Positions 33,566 to 44,048 of a stretch of DNA of 64,000 bases are shown one piece after another. The DNA comes from Eledone cirrhosa (lineage: Eukaryota; Mollusca; Cephalopoda; Octopoda; Eledonidae): contig OZ024744.1 of NCBI GenBank assembly GCA_964016885.1, positions 117,491,912 to 117,555,911 of the forward strand, written 5' to 3'. Made by a program: the position numbers and the translations under genes. The notes under the pieces are model-generated. The model was not told the DNA's origin. It worked only from the letters and a program-made list of their open reading frames with translations, and ran no database searches. Every line of letters starts with the position of its first letter. Position 1 is the first letter of the stretch.

Positions 33566-34147
33566 ATAAAAGAGAAAACATAGGTAAGCATTAAGAGAAG
33601 GATTTTATCCAGGTATTTACAACCGTTTCATTGGTAAGTGCAACCTTATATTGCTATACTGCAAATAGCAGCCACTCAATTATAATTGTTGTTCACAGTC
33701 CAAATTTTCAAAATAGTGAGTTACTCTTGAAATAATTCTTAATATATAGAGAAAAACATTTATTTGGAATTGAATTTACTAGTATAGCGAGAGAGGAATC
33801 AGAAGGTGAGGGGACAGATGGAATAGTATAGAGAGAGAGAGGAAGGGGGAAGAGGTAGGAAGTAGAGTGACAAACTGAGGTGGAAGGATTCCTTGGTCAA
33901 TTTTGGTAAGTAGACTTCATGTCGTGGAATGTAGTGAGTTAAAGAGAATTAAAAGGGTTTAGATACAAGAGGGTATAAAGTCTAAGTATATGCAGTTTGT
34001 CAGTTGAATTTGGACTGTGAACAACAATTATAATTGAGTGGCTGCTATTTGCAGTATAGCAATATAAGGTTGCACTTACCAATGAAACGGTTGTAAATAC
34101 CTGGATAAAATCCTTCTCTTAATGCTTACCTGTGTTTTCTCTTTTAT
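33566..34147. mobile_element. Foldback element FB1, 142-bp arms
   Basis: Inverted arms 33,566-33,707 and 34,006-34,147 match almost base for base (for example ctgctatttgcagtatagc in the right arm). The 298-bp loop has no coding capacity and includes a GA-rich stretch. Located in intron 1 of the SDR gene; a transcript could form a long hairpin. Confidence 0.85.
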
Positions 34148-34277
34148 ATTTTATACTCCAAGATTGAACGGAATTCTTACAAACTTGTGGAGTTACCCCT
34201 AACCGTACGTTGAAGCCATCCATGAAACTGGCTTTCTTAACCACGAACTGGATCACAAAAAGCAATTTTCTGCTTCC

Positions 34278-34350
<73 letters not shown>
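34278..34350. repeat. TA dinucleotide repeat
   Basis: About 36 perfect TA units. Confidence 0.95.
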
Positions 34351-34353
<3 letters not shown>

Positions 34354-34449
34354 TTGTCCAAGGGAAAGGTAATGTCTGATACAGCTTGGTATGATATAAG
34401 AAAGGTAAGCTGGTAGTGTGAGGTTAGAAGTTGGATAGAGGTTTGAGGT

Positions 34450-34756
34450 CAGCAAACATCATGGGGAGTTTTGAGGTCACCATACATCATGGGGAGTTTT
34501 TAGGTCAGCAAACATCATGGGGAGTTTTGAGGTCACCATACATCATGGGGAGTTTTTAGGTCAGCAAACATCATGGGGAGTTTTGAGGTCAGCAAACATC
34601 ATGGGGAGTTTTGAGGTCACCATACATCGTGGGAAGTTTTGAGGTCACCATACATCATGGGTGTTTTGAAGTCTCCATACATCATGGGGGGGGGGGGGTG
34701 AGGTCACCATACACCATGGGGAGTTTTGAGGTCACCATACATCATGGGGAGTTTTG
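34450..34756. repeat. 28-bp minisatellite
   Basis: About eleven units of the form ttttgaggtcaccatac plus atcatggggag; alternate units carry agcaaac instead of accatac. A G run of about 12 occurs near 34,686. Confidence 0.9.
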
Positions 34757-34825
34757 CCAGTTGTAGTTTGTTGATGTTATTGAATCTTAAATTACAAGTA
34801 AAACATATTACCAATACTGAGCTGT

Positions 34826-35475
34826 GATGTTAATGTTTACCTAGACACCATAAATTACTGGTACTGTATCTAACTACATATATAAAGTTATGTGATGTTA
34901 ATGTTTAGCTAGACACCATAAATTACTGGTACTGTATCTAACTACATATATAAAGTTATGTGATGTTAATGTTTACCTAGACACCATAAATTACTGGTAC
35001 TGTATCTAACTACATATATAAAGTTATGTGATATTAATGTTTACCTAGACACCATAAATTACTGGTACTGTATCTAACTACATATATAAAGTTATGTGAT
35101 ATTAATGTTTACCTAGACACCATAAATTACTGGTACTGTATCTAACTACATATATAAAGTTATGTGATGTTAGTGTTTACCTAGACACCATAAATTACTG
35201 GTACTGTATCTAACTACATATATAAAGTTATGTGATGTTAGTGTTTACCTAGACACCATAAATTACTGGTACTGTATCTAACTACATATATAAAGTTATG
35301 TGATGTTAATGTTTACCTAGACACCATAAATTACTGGTACTTTACCTAACTACATATATAAAGTTATGTTAATGTTTACCTAGACACCATAAATTACTGG
35401 TACTTTACCTAACTACATATATAAAGTTATGTTAATGTTTACCTAGACACCATAAATTACTGGTACTTTACCTAA
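34826..35475. repeat. 68-bp satellite array next to exon 2
   Basis: About nine and a half units with exact spacing of 68 bp in the first part (for example 34,888 to 34,956); the last three units are shortened by a missing gtgat word. Each unit holds aattactggtactgtatc or aattactggtactttacc, which resembles part of the SINE 3' module (attactggtacttta). The array stops 29 bp before the splice acceptor. Confidence 0.92.
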
Positions 35476-35504
35476 CTTTTAATGTTATTTCTGTTTGTGA
35501 ACAG

Positions 35505-35627
35505 CTGATACTATGGGGTCGTCATCTTCAGTCACTGTCCCAGACCTGTACAGAGGTGTGTGCCCTGGGAGTATCATGTGTTTACATGCAGTGTGATGTT
35601 AGCAACAAAGATGATATCGACAAACAG
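35505..35627 (+). CDS. Short-chain dehydrogenase/reductase, exon 2
   Basis: 41 codons, phase 0 to phase 0, between acceptor acag and donor caaacag|gtagtg. Translation begins LILWGRHLQSLSQTC and ends CDVSNKDDIDKQ. Joined to exon 1 (HKPKM) this continues the Rossmann fold: second beta strand LILW, then the helix, then the CDVS motif whose Asp contacts the adenine in SDR proteins. Length and position match SDR16C family exons. Later exons (NNAG, catalytic YxxxK) were not found in the rest of the window, so the remainder probably lies further downstream behind a very long intron, or is lost. Confidence 0.78.
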
Positions 35628-35779
35628 GTAGTGTTTTACACTTTTATTCTTAGATTTTCTTGTTTTCAAGAATTCAACTTCTACTACAAAGGATTTTAAT
35701 AGATTAAATCAAACCCATTGCTCTTTTAGGTACTTACATCATGAAACTCATAAGGGAAGAGAGATTACTCAAAGATAGT

Positions 35780-36395
35780 GTAAAGGAGCTAAATACTGCA
35801 AGGTATTGTTCAACTCATTCACCTTTGACAAGAAACTGTTGTATGCTGATGATTTAGCTCAGACTTTGGAGGAGTTACAGAAAACATTTTAGATGTAACA
35901 AAACTTAGAATCAGAACTTGTAGCTTCTATTACCTGTAGTTGATAGCCCTTATTGTCTATAGTTGATAGTTCCTATTACCTGAAGATAGCTCCTATTCCT
36001 TGGTTTTCCTCTACTGCAGCTTCCTTCCACAAGAAAACCCAGCAGAAGGTAACTATGGTAGAGGAAGTCCAAGGAAGACCTGGGTAGAGAGAGAAGACTG
36101 CACTGGTATAGACATGTGATGTGTATGGATGGTGATTGTTGGGTAAACAAGTGTCAGTAGTTCCCAGTGGAAGGTAGCTACAGTAGAGGAAGACCTGGGT
36201 AGAGAGAGAAGACTGCACTGGTATAGACATGTGGTATGTATAGATGGTGATTGTTGGGTAAACAAGTGTCAGTAGTTCCCAGTGGAAGGTAGCTACAGTA
36301 GAGGAAGACCTGGGTAGAGAGAGAAGACTGCACTGGTATAGACATGTGATGTGTATAGATAATGATTGTTGGGTGAAGAAATAATACAGAAGACC
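35780..36395 (+). mobile_element. RTE-like LINE remnants with a triplicated 115-bp piece (R2)
   Basis: At about 35,836-35,900 an RT motif C with its context can be read (LLYADDLAQTLEELQKTF then stop). From 36,074 a C-terminal piece equivalent to ERRLHWYGHVM ... GRGRP occurs three times in tandem, spaced exactly 115 bp (gaagacctgggtag at 36,074, 36,189 and 36,304). The triplication is unusual because it is a tandem array made from LINE coding sequence. Confidence 0.7.
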
Positions 36396-36424
36396 CGACT
36401 TCCCACGGGTACAAGCCAAAGCTG

Positions 36425-36680
36425 AAGCATATAGATAGTATGTACCACCCCCTCCTACTTCAAAATGGTCGTGGAGGTGCCACGGAAAAAAAGCACCCAG
36501 TACTCACTGTAAATGAGGTTTGTGTTGTGAAAGGCATCCACTTGTAGAAATCAAGCCAAAATCAGTTCCTGTATGAGCAAGACAAGGTCAGCCGATTGGG
36601 CACTGCCCACAACAGGACAACCCGTCTAACCCTTACTAATGTGGAAGAACGGATTTAAAACAGTGATGATGATGATGGGA
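36425..36680 (+). mobile_element. SINE-like element with ATG tail, different 3' module
   Basis: Contains a core (agcacccagtactcactg, aaatgaggtttgtgttg, gtagaaatcaagcc) that also occurs, reversed, in the SINE at 44,015-44,374. The 3' part differs (cccacaacaggacaacccgt, aatgtggaagaacgg) and ends in gatgatgatgatg. The 5' head has no clear tRNA boxes. Confidence 0.6.
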
Positions 36681-36684
36681 AAGG

Positions 36685-37849
36685 AGACTCAGAGAACTCC
36701 ATAGCCCTCGTCATGTACTCTCGTTACGTAGACGATAGTAATAAGAACACCCCCACAAGAGAGTACTAATAAACATGATTTAGAATATAGCACAATGGAA
36801 ATCATCCAGCAGATAGCTAACTCCATACACCAGAGTATAACAGTAACTATCAACTACCCTTCCAAATACCCTAACAATAGACTACCAGTATTAGACACGG
36901 AACTCTGGATTAACACTATAGATGAGAGGGCCCAAATTCTTCACTCACACTATGCTAAACCCATGGCCTCCAAATACCTTATACTCAAAAACTCAGCAAG
37001 TTTAATATTCTCATCGCAGACTTGGTAAGAGTGATGAAGAACGTGTCCCACATGTGTGACCCAACTGAAATGGAAAGACATATCCAACACTTCATCAATT
37101 GCATGCAGTTCTCTCGCTACAACCAAAGAGATAGAATAAGAGTATACAAAGGAGTCACGGAGAAGTATAAGACCCTCATAGAAATGGACATGAAAGGAAT
37201 TTTCCCATTATACAGGAACAAATCATGGAATAGCTTAGATAGGACTAAACATAAGATAGGGAAAGGCACTTCATGGTACGACAACCAGAGATACCAGAGT
37301 GTCATGTTCGTGGATACTACCCTAGGGGTGAAATTAGCTAACCAATTAGGAAGGCTCTAAAAAAAGACGGATCTAAAGATTAAAGTGGTAGAAAAGCCAG
37401 GAACTACCATAAAATCTCTGATCAGAAAACATACCCCTTTAAGAAAACCCACTGTACTAATAAGAAATGTGTTATATGTAAAATGTAGCCCCAGATAAAC
37501 TGTAAAACTAGAAATGTAGTCTATAGCAAAAGATGTACAGAGGGTACTTGCAGAAACATGACAACAATATACATAGGGGAGACAGGTCGTAGCATAGGAG
37601 AAAGAATAGACCAACCCTGGGAGGAACTAAAAGGATTTAAAAAAACGGTTCAGTACTATATGAACACGCCAGACAAAGACATGGCTGTAATATAGACAAC
37701 ATAGAAATTAAAATAATATCTAAACATAGAAATGACTCAACAGGTAGGCAAATCAGAGAAGCAACTGAGATAGAACTAAGAAGACCAAAGATGAACAGAA
37801 AAAATGAATGGAATAACAACAACCATACCCAAACACACAATAGTGACCT

Positions 37850-37850
<1 letters not shown>
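36685..37850 (+). mobile_element. Penelope-like element P1, degenerate
   Basis: Shares layout with the better copy at 50,386-52,200. RT motif C reads YSRYVDDS (about 36,720-36,740). Later blocks: STMEIIQQIANSIHQSI, NRLPVLDTELW, LVRVMKNVSHMC and GTSWYDNQRYQSVMF. After stops near 37,360 and 37,487 the GIY-YIG endonuclease follows in another frame (TIYIGETGRSIGERI, near 37,563). Penelope-like elements join an RT related to telomerase with a GIY-YIG nuclease. 5' end truncated; cut at the 3' end by the tail of R3. Confidence 0.82.
36795..37800 (+). pseudogene. RT/GIY-YIG polyprotein remnant of P1
   Basis: Segments 36,795-37,028, 37,022-37,360 and about 37,490-37,800 carry the RT thumb, linker and nuclease in shifting frames. 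The Cys motif before the nuclease is present (RCTEGTCRN). Several stops and frameshifts exclude function. Confidence 0.75.
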
Positions 37851-37856
<6 letters not shown>

Positions 37857-37884
<28 letters not shown>

Positions 37885-39172
37885 TTTACGTCCACTTTTC
37901 CCTGTTTGCAAGGGTGGGACAGGTCCTATTCAGCACAGTATCTCCATTCACCACAATCCTTTGTCATCTCCTCCGTGAGCTTCAGCGATCTGAGATCAGC
38001 TCTCACCACCTCCGCCCATGTTTTTTGTGGTCTTCTTCTATTGCGTCTTCCTTCTCCTGGGATTTCTTGGCACCTCTTTACCCAGTGGTCATCCTCCATG
38101 CTCATCACATGTCCATACCAATGCAGTCTTCTCTCCCACACACTTATTCTAGATACTATGGCCTCGAAACACCCTCCCCCCTTGCTAATCTGATCACCTA
38201 GGTATCTATGTGTCTATCACTGCAACTTCTACTGTCAAATTTCCCTGAACATCTACTACATATGTAGTTTTCCCTACCTGTTAGTTTGCCTGTTATCCCA
38301 CTGCATCTCTTGTGTACCCAAGATCTGCATTGCGTACATTCTATAGAATTTATACCAACTCCTTTTCTACATATCGAACATGGCCATTTCTCTGATGGAA
38401 TCAGAGTATTGTCCTCTTTTCTATTTATCAACACTTTTGTCTTAGCTAGATTCACTCTCAGTCCTCTTGCTTCCAACTGCTGTTTCCATAGCCAGAATTT
38501 ATTCTCTAGCTCCTCTACTGATTCTGCTATAAGAACCAGATCGTCAACATAGAGAAGTTCCAATGGGCAGCCAGTCTTAAACTCCTCTGTTATGGCTTGG
38601 AGGACTATAATGAACAAGAGTTGGCTGAGGACCAAACCCTGATGTACTCCTACTTGCATCAGGAATTCCTCACTAAACTCCATTCCTACCCTGACTTTAC
38701 TGAGGGTACCTCTGTACAAAGCTTGCACTGTCCTCACAAGCCATTCCTCAACACCTAGTTTCCTTAGGGATCACCAGATGACAGATTGAGGTACTCTATC
38801 TAGGTTAACAAAGGTTAAGTATAGTGGCTTATTTTTCTCTAACAACCTCTCTTGCAGTTGCCTCACCAAGAAGAGGGCATCTGTTGTACTCTTGCCAGAC
38901 ACAAAACCAAACTGCATCTCATCTAATTTCTTTCTCTAATTAGTTGCACTAATATCCTTTCTGCCACTTTCATAACCTGATCCATCAGTTTTATACCCCT
39001 ATAATTGCTCCTCTCCAGAGCATCCCCTTTACCTTTGTAGCAATTTATGAGAATATTGCTGCACCAGTCTTTGCGTATATAGCTTGATTGGCGTCAACCA
39101 GTTTAGAGCCTCCTTCTCCTGCGGCCTTCAACATCTCAACAACTATCCTGTCAAGCATAGTTGCTTTATTCC
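37857..39172 (-). mobile_element. RTE-like LINE R3, 5'-truncated, with RT and PHD-like finger
   Basis: Reverse strand. 3' end at 37,857 (CAT run followed by tttacgtccac, the complement of the family terminus). A 179-codon frame (38,198-38,737) holds RT motif B context (VGVHQGLVLSQLLF), motif C as YVDD instead of YADD, VNLAKTKVL, then an embedded zinc finger. The pattern CSIC-x10-CTQC-x4-H-x2-C ... CSRC fits a PHD finger. The C-terminus (38,141-37,926) follows after a deletion. Upstream RT (FGFVSGKS type, and DQVMKVAERI) is readable to about 39,172. The endonuclease is missing. Confidence 0.82.
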
Positions 39173-39302
39173 ATTAGTGATTCCAAGATTATCATTATGA
39201 GTTAACTCTCTTTGATTAGTTCTGAGATTTCTATTGTTAATTTTAACTATATTTTGGGCAATATTTTTAGTAGTCGAGTAGGAAAGTTTAATTGTGTGTC
39301 AG
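39173..39302 (-). mobile_element. Penelope-like fragment P2a, inverted
   Basis: Read on the minus strand it gives a stretch like IKLSYSTTKNIAQN ... LGITN, equivalent to the linker just before the Cys/GIY-YIG module of related copies. Its end (attagtgattccaagatta) is repeated inverted at about 39,690-39,722, where the plus-strand nuclease part starts. Confidence 0.6.
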
Positions 39303-39306
39303 TTAA

Positions 39307-39525
39307 CCCTTTAGCAATTAAACCGGCCATATCCGGCCAGAGTTCTCTCACCTCTTTCTGTTCAAACTGGCTGTATCTGGCTGCTCATACTGATTTTAAG
39401 GTATTGTACTCAAAATAAATAACACCAAAATCTCAGATTCGATATTATAAGAGATAAGTATGTAAGGTAAAGCTTTTACCGTGAAAATATAATAGTAAAT
39501 ATAGAGTAATGTAAATGCTAAAGCG
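39307..39525. mobile_element. piggyBac-type MITE, 219 bp, TTAA target duplication
   Basis: Flanked by TTAA at 39,303-39,306 and 39,526-39,529. Ends are inverted: ccctttagcaatta at the left and, reversed from the right, cgctttagcattta. Interior non-coding. The termini match those of the piggyBac copy at 55,072-56,320, so it probably used that family's transposase. Confidence 0.75.
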
Positions 39526-39599
39526 TTAAAGATTCTACTGTATTTATGTGTTTTTGGAAATCATTTATCAAGAGCTTTAAAGAAAAGATAAGCTAAGTT

Positions 39600-40262
39600 C
39601 TTCTTGATTCCTAATGATAATGGTGGACTATACCACAAAACAGAACGGGATCAAACTCTTTTACAAGGCCTATTGGTTTTATAGGAGTTAACTCATAATG
39701 GTAATCTTGGAATCACTAATGTTATTAACGACATCTCAATTAGCAACAATTACACCAGCAACATAGACGATGAAAACCTAACAACTTATAGACACAAAGT
39801 AGCATCATTGAATAGTAATGTAAGTAATTGTAATTGTAAAGAAAGTAATTTTTGCCTGTTAAATAATAACTGTCTTGATCGTAATTTAGTTTATAAATGC
39901 ATTGTTAAAACTAAAGATAAGTCCTATAACTATATTGGTGCCTCCTCTTCAAAATTTAAAGAAAGATGGCACAACCATTTCAACTCATTTAAAAGAGAAG
40001 ATAAAAGATTTAGTATGGCCCTCTCTGAATTGATTTGGTCATTTACAAATAATAATATCGAATATTCCCTTTCTTGGTAGAAACTTTCTAATGCTTTGCT
40101 TTATAAAAATGCTTCCATATCTAAAGGGTGTGACCTATCTACCACAGAAATTATACATATCATTTATAATAGGCAATTAATTATTAATAAGCAATCAGAA
40201 ACCTTTAGCTCTTGTCTTCACAGGTTTTCAAACACATTTCATAGAGTTTTTAGTTAAACTTG
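39600..40262 (+). mobile_element. Penelope-like fragment P2b with GIY-YIG nuclease
   Basis: The frame at 39,808-40,080 has CNC-x5-FC-x5-NC followed by YKCIVKTKDKSYNYIGASS, the Cys cluster and GIY-YIG start of the Neptune-like Penelope type. The rest (about 40,080-40,255) continues in other frames to SCLHRFSNTF. Probably the 3' half of the copy whose 5' half is P2a. Confidence 0.75.
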
Positions 40263-41380
40263 ATAAAAAAAAAAAATTAAATAATTAATATTTCTTTATA
40301 TATAATTTTTAAGCGATTCTATTATGTTTAGATAAAAAATAAAGACGAAATAGACAAAATAAGTAAACTAATATTTTTGTCATTGTAACTTTTACATCTA
40401 CTTTATCTTTAGTTAGTATATAAGTAAATTAAATTTAATATATATTGATAAACTAGGCTTTAATACATGCATCTTTTCTTATAATAATAGTTACACAATT
40501 AGTTAATATTTTCCTCTATTCGTATAATACTTACTTAAATATAATTGTTGAAAGGAAAAATTAGGCCACGGTAATAGCATCTCTTCTTTTGAACTAAATA
40601 ATTTATCTCATAACATTATAACCATATCAGTTATATAACGAAAGCCAAATCAATTGATAAATATCTTTCCACTCATATACTACAAAGTTAACCTTGGCAG
40701 GATTTGAACTCAGACCATAATGGGACGTAACTATTTCCAGTCATATAATACCAATTATACATTTTTCTTCTTTATTATTTAGTTTCAATATGATATTGCA
40801 TCCTAGAATATTTTTTCTTTGGTATAATATATATATATATTATTTAGTATGACATCTATTTGAAGCTAATATAAGTAACATATAAACTGACTAATGCTCA
40901 ATATTTATTTATTTTTTTGACAATTTAATTACGTCATGTTTTAAATTTCAAAAACATTAAGTCCAACTGTATTTTTCTCCCACTTACGTAACATCTCCTG
41001 TGTAGGGGTTTATTTTCTAATCATCTGCTTGGTTGTCACCGATCTGTCCAGCCCATTTGACCGCCAGTATATCAAAAGAATCCTCCATCTCCTATGCATT
41101 TTGTCTGACAAGAACATGTTTTGGATTATGTTATACATAAGCCTTGCATCTTCGAAACATATATAATAAAATAAATAGAGATGATCTAATGTAACTATAT
41201 TTTGTTTATTATATATATATATATATTAGGTATTAATTTAACAATGAAAATAATAACAACAAAGTCGTTATTTTACCTATTCATATCATTGTTTTACGAT
41301 CGTTTCGGAGGGTTGATCATATTGATATATTGTCTGATCTATAGCAGTTATATAACTGTATACTACCAGACTTCATATAT
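40262..41380. other. AT-rich region without recognised genes
   Basis: Very AT-rich, many short homopolymers. The only recognisable feature is a partial reverse SINE at about 40,676-40,738 (gttaaccttggcaggatttgaactcag, SINE box B side). No coding exon could be supported. Confidence 0.5.
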
Positions 41381-42360
41381 AGGTCCAATCAGACCAAGGG
41401 ACAAATACCTAGAAAATATTTTGCAATCCTAGAAAAACCCTTCCCACTTGACCATAAATATCACTAAATCCTTAACTGCTTTACTGTTAAACTTTCCTAT
41501 TCTACCTCTACTAATCTACAGCAGAAAATAGGTGCTATGAATCTATATAAATGCAGGTTAACAGTCTATATAAATGCAGGTTAGCAGAACTAGTCTCACA
41601 CCTAATATTACTCACAATGTAAACCAAACTACATCCAATAATACTAACTACACACCAACAACCTGCATATAGTACCCACTACCCTTGGTCAACTAAATGA
41701 TTTATCCAGCAATCATCAAGATCTAGTATTCTCCCCCAATTGGTCACATCTTAGAAAATACACCTGCAACCAGCTCAGCACCTACAAATCTAACACAAAC
41801 AAACCTAATGTCTAACAATTCTATACCCACATTACCATCCTCAGGTAGTCCCAATATCAACGAAGTAGACACCACTACAACTGGTGATCACATATAATAG
41901 TAATAACATAAACAGTAATAGTAAATTACTCAACAAATCCCAAACAAATAGATGCAACTGTAGGATTAAAACCAACTGCCCCCTTAATGACAATTGCTTG
42001 ATTAGCAGTATAGTGTATAAATGTAAGGTAATTACTAAGGACTCTATGCAATCATGCGTAGGAGCTACCTCTAGCTCATTCAAGACAAGGTTCTATTCCC
42101 ATATACATTCTTTTAAAAATACTAAATTAGCTAACCCACCTCTTTAGTGGAAACTATTAGCAATTTTAAAAGGAAAAATATACCATACAAACTAGATTGG
42201 AATGTCCCAAAGAACTCGTCCCAAGGCGAAGGGAGTACCAATTATGTTCTCAAGAACTGGTCCAAATAATGAATATGTTACTAAATAAAAAGCAGGAATT
42301 AATTATATCATGTAATCATAAAATCCTGAAAACTTTTAAATACTATAAACCCACATAATA
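41380..42360 (+). mobile_element. Penelope-like fragment P3, degenerate
   Basis: From about 41,400 the linker is readable (YLENIL ... NPSHLTINITKSL ... VKLSYSTSTNLQQK with shifts). The nuclease module lies at 41,884-42,147: RCNCRIKTNCPLNDNCLISS, YKCKVITKD, CVGATSSSFKTRF. YIG is changed to CVG. A 21-22-bp tandem duplication (ctatataaatgcaggtta) sits at about 41,542-41,585. Confidence 0.72.
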
Positions 42361-42860
42361 TGTGAAATCAATTTAGTCACAACTAGTTTCTTCAAGAAAG
42401 TAAAACATAACTAGAAATAATTTATTCTTTACAGGGTAGTTTACATATAGAATAAACGATGGTCGAAAATTAACTTGTATCTGAAATAATTTGTTCCTTA
42501 TAAAGCTGATATCATAGTTCTTCATTTCAATAACAATATGGACTCCCAAAACTAATCGAATTAAGTTACATTCTACCTAACCAAATTGACTTAATGGGGG
42601 TCATATCCTTCTATCTAAACCCTTGTAAATAATTAAAAGCAATATCCAAATTAGAAATTTTAATCCGACTTTAATTACCATACATTAATATCTCCTAACC
42701 TGGGATAAATTTTTAGCCTTAAAATTTTCTTTATATTACTCAATATTTTTCCAAAGTTTGAGTTACAATTCACCTATAATATGTCTTAAGAATTAACCCA
42801 AACAACCTATACATTTAGCACAAAATTCTTCCTATATCCGAGCTTCATTACCAATCCTAG
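42361..42860. other. AT-rich unannotated stretch
   Basis: No coding potential, repeat unit or known element recognised. Confidence 0.4.
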
Positions 42861-42862
42861 AT

Positions 42863-43492
42863 GGGTTCTATAGAAGTTGTTGATAGCTTCCCGTACCTAG
42901 GGGATCAGATTAGCATGGGAGAAGGTGTTCCGCGGTCATAGTATCTAGAATAAGGATGGGTTGGAAGAAGTTTAGGGAGCTGCTTCCTCTGTTGACAAAG
43001 AAGGGTTTCTTCCTGCATGCAAAAGGCCAGTTATAAGAGGCCTGTGTGAAATGTGCGATGCTGCATGGTAGAGAAATGGGTAGCAACTGCAGAGGATATG
43101 AAATGGCTGGAGAGAAATGAAGCAAGTATGCTACGTTGGATGTGCAATGCCAATGTGCGTGAACAACCAAGCATAGATGAGTTGAGAGAGAAACTGGGTA
43201 TAAGAGTGATAAGCTGTAGTGCGTGGGAGAGAAGACTGCAATGGTATGGACATGTTATGTGCATAGAGGATGACCACTGGGTAAAGAAGTGCCAAGAAAT
43301 CCCAGTAGAAGGAAGACGCAGTAGAGGAAGACCATGAAAAACATGGACGGAGGTGGTGAGAGCAGACCTCAGATCGCTGAAGTTCATGGAGGAGATGATG
43401 AAGGACCATGACAAGTGGAGAGATGCTGTGTTGAATAAGACCCGTCCCACCCTTGCAAGCAGGGAAAGTCGGACGTAAAATGATGATGCTGA
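42863..43492 (+). mobile_element. RTE-like LINE 3' fragment R4
   Basis: Begins near VVDSFPYLGDQISMG and covers the whole C-terminus (GWKKFRELLPLLTKKGF, MLRWMCNANVREQPS, LQWYGHVMC) with breaks near 43,030 and 43,337, ending at gtaaaatgatgatgct. Confidence 0.8.
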
Positions 43493-43505
43493 TATATACA
43501 GATAT

Positions 43506-44012
43506 AAAGTGTTAAAATAATCAAATCTTAGTTTAATACATTTATTTGCTGACAATTGTTCCTTCCAGAGGGATGCCTGGAATCACCGGATCATAGAGAA
43601 TGTCTAAACAGGTGATTAAAATCCTAGTCTTCAGAACATTTAGGTAGATACATAATTGTTGTTAGTGTCATAGACATCATTTAGAGAATCAGGAGTTAAA
43701 AAGATGTTATGCTTGAGAGAACACAATTACAAGAAGCACTGGCTGAAAGTGTAAGAGGTACAAGCTAAAAGTACAGACAAAAAAAAGTTACAAGCAAGGA
43801 AAAATGTAAGATAGGATAGATATAAGACATAAGATATAGCATTGGAGATCAGGTAATGTTAAGGGTATATAATGCAGGAGTCAATACAATTAATAAGGCA
43901 TGTCTGAGGAAAGAGTTATATTACAGCTGAAATAAGCATATTTCGTGTAGAATGTTAAAATTTGCTATAAGTGTTAGAAATGTTTAAAATGGCATGTTGT
44001 ATGGTAAGGAGA

Positions 44013-44048
<36 letters not shown>

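Larger units (their letters stand above)
31946..35504 (+). other. Intron 1 of the SDR gene
   Basis: Bounded by gtaagt (31,946) and a tttgtgaacag acceptor (ending 35,504), phase 0 on both sides. It holds a TCTG microsatellite (32,096-32,130), two minisatellites (32,210-32,950), an RTE-like LINE fragment, a foldback element, a TA run and two more tandem arrays, so almost all of it is repeat. Confidence 0.75.

Noticed and set aside
35976..36419. Minus-strand frame of 147 residues with three internal repeats
   Set aside because: It is the antisense of the 115-bp tandem LINE fragment.
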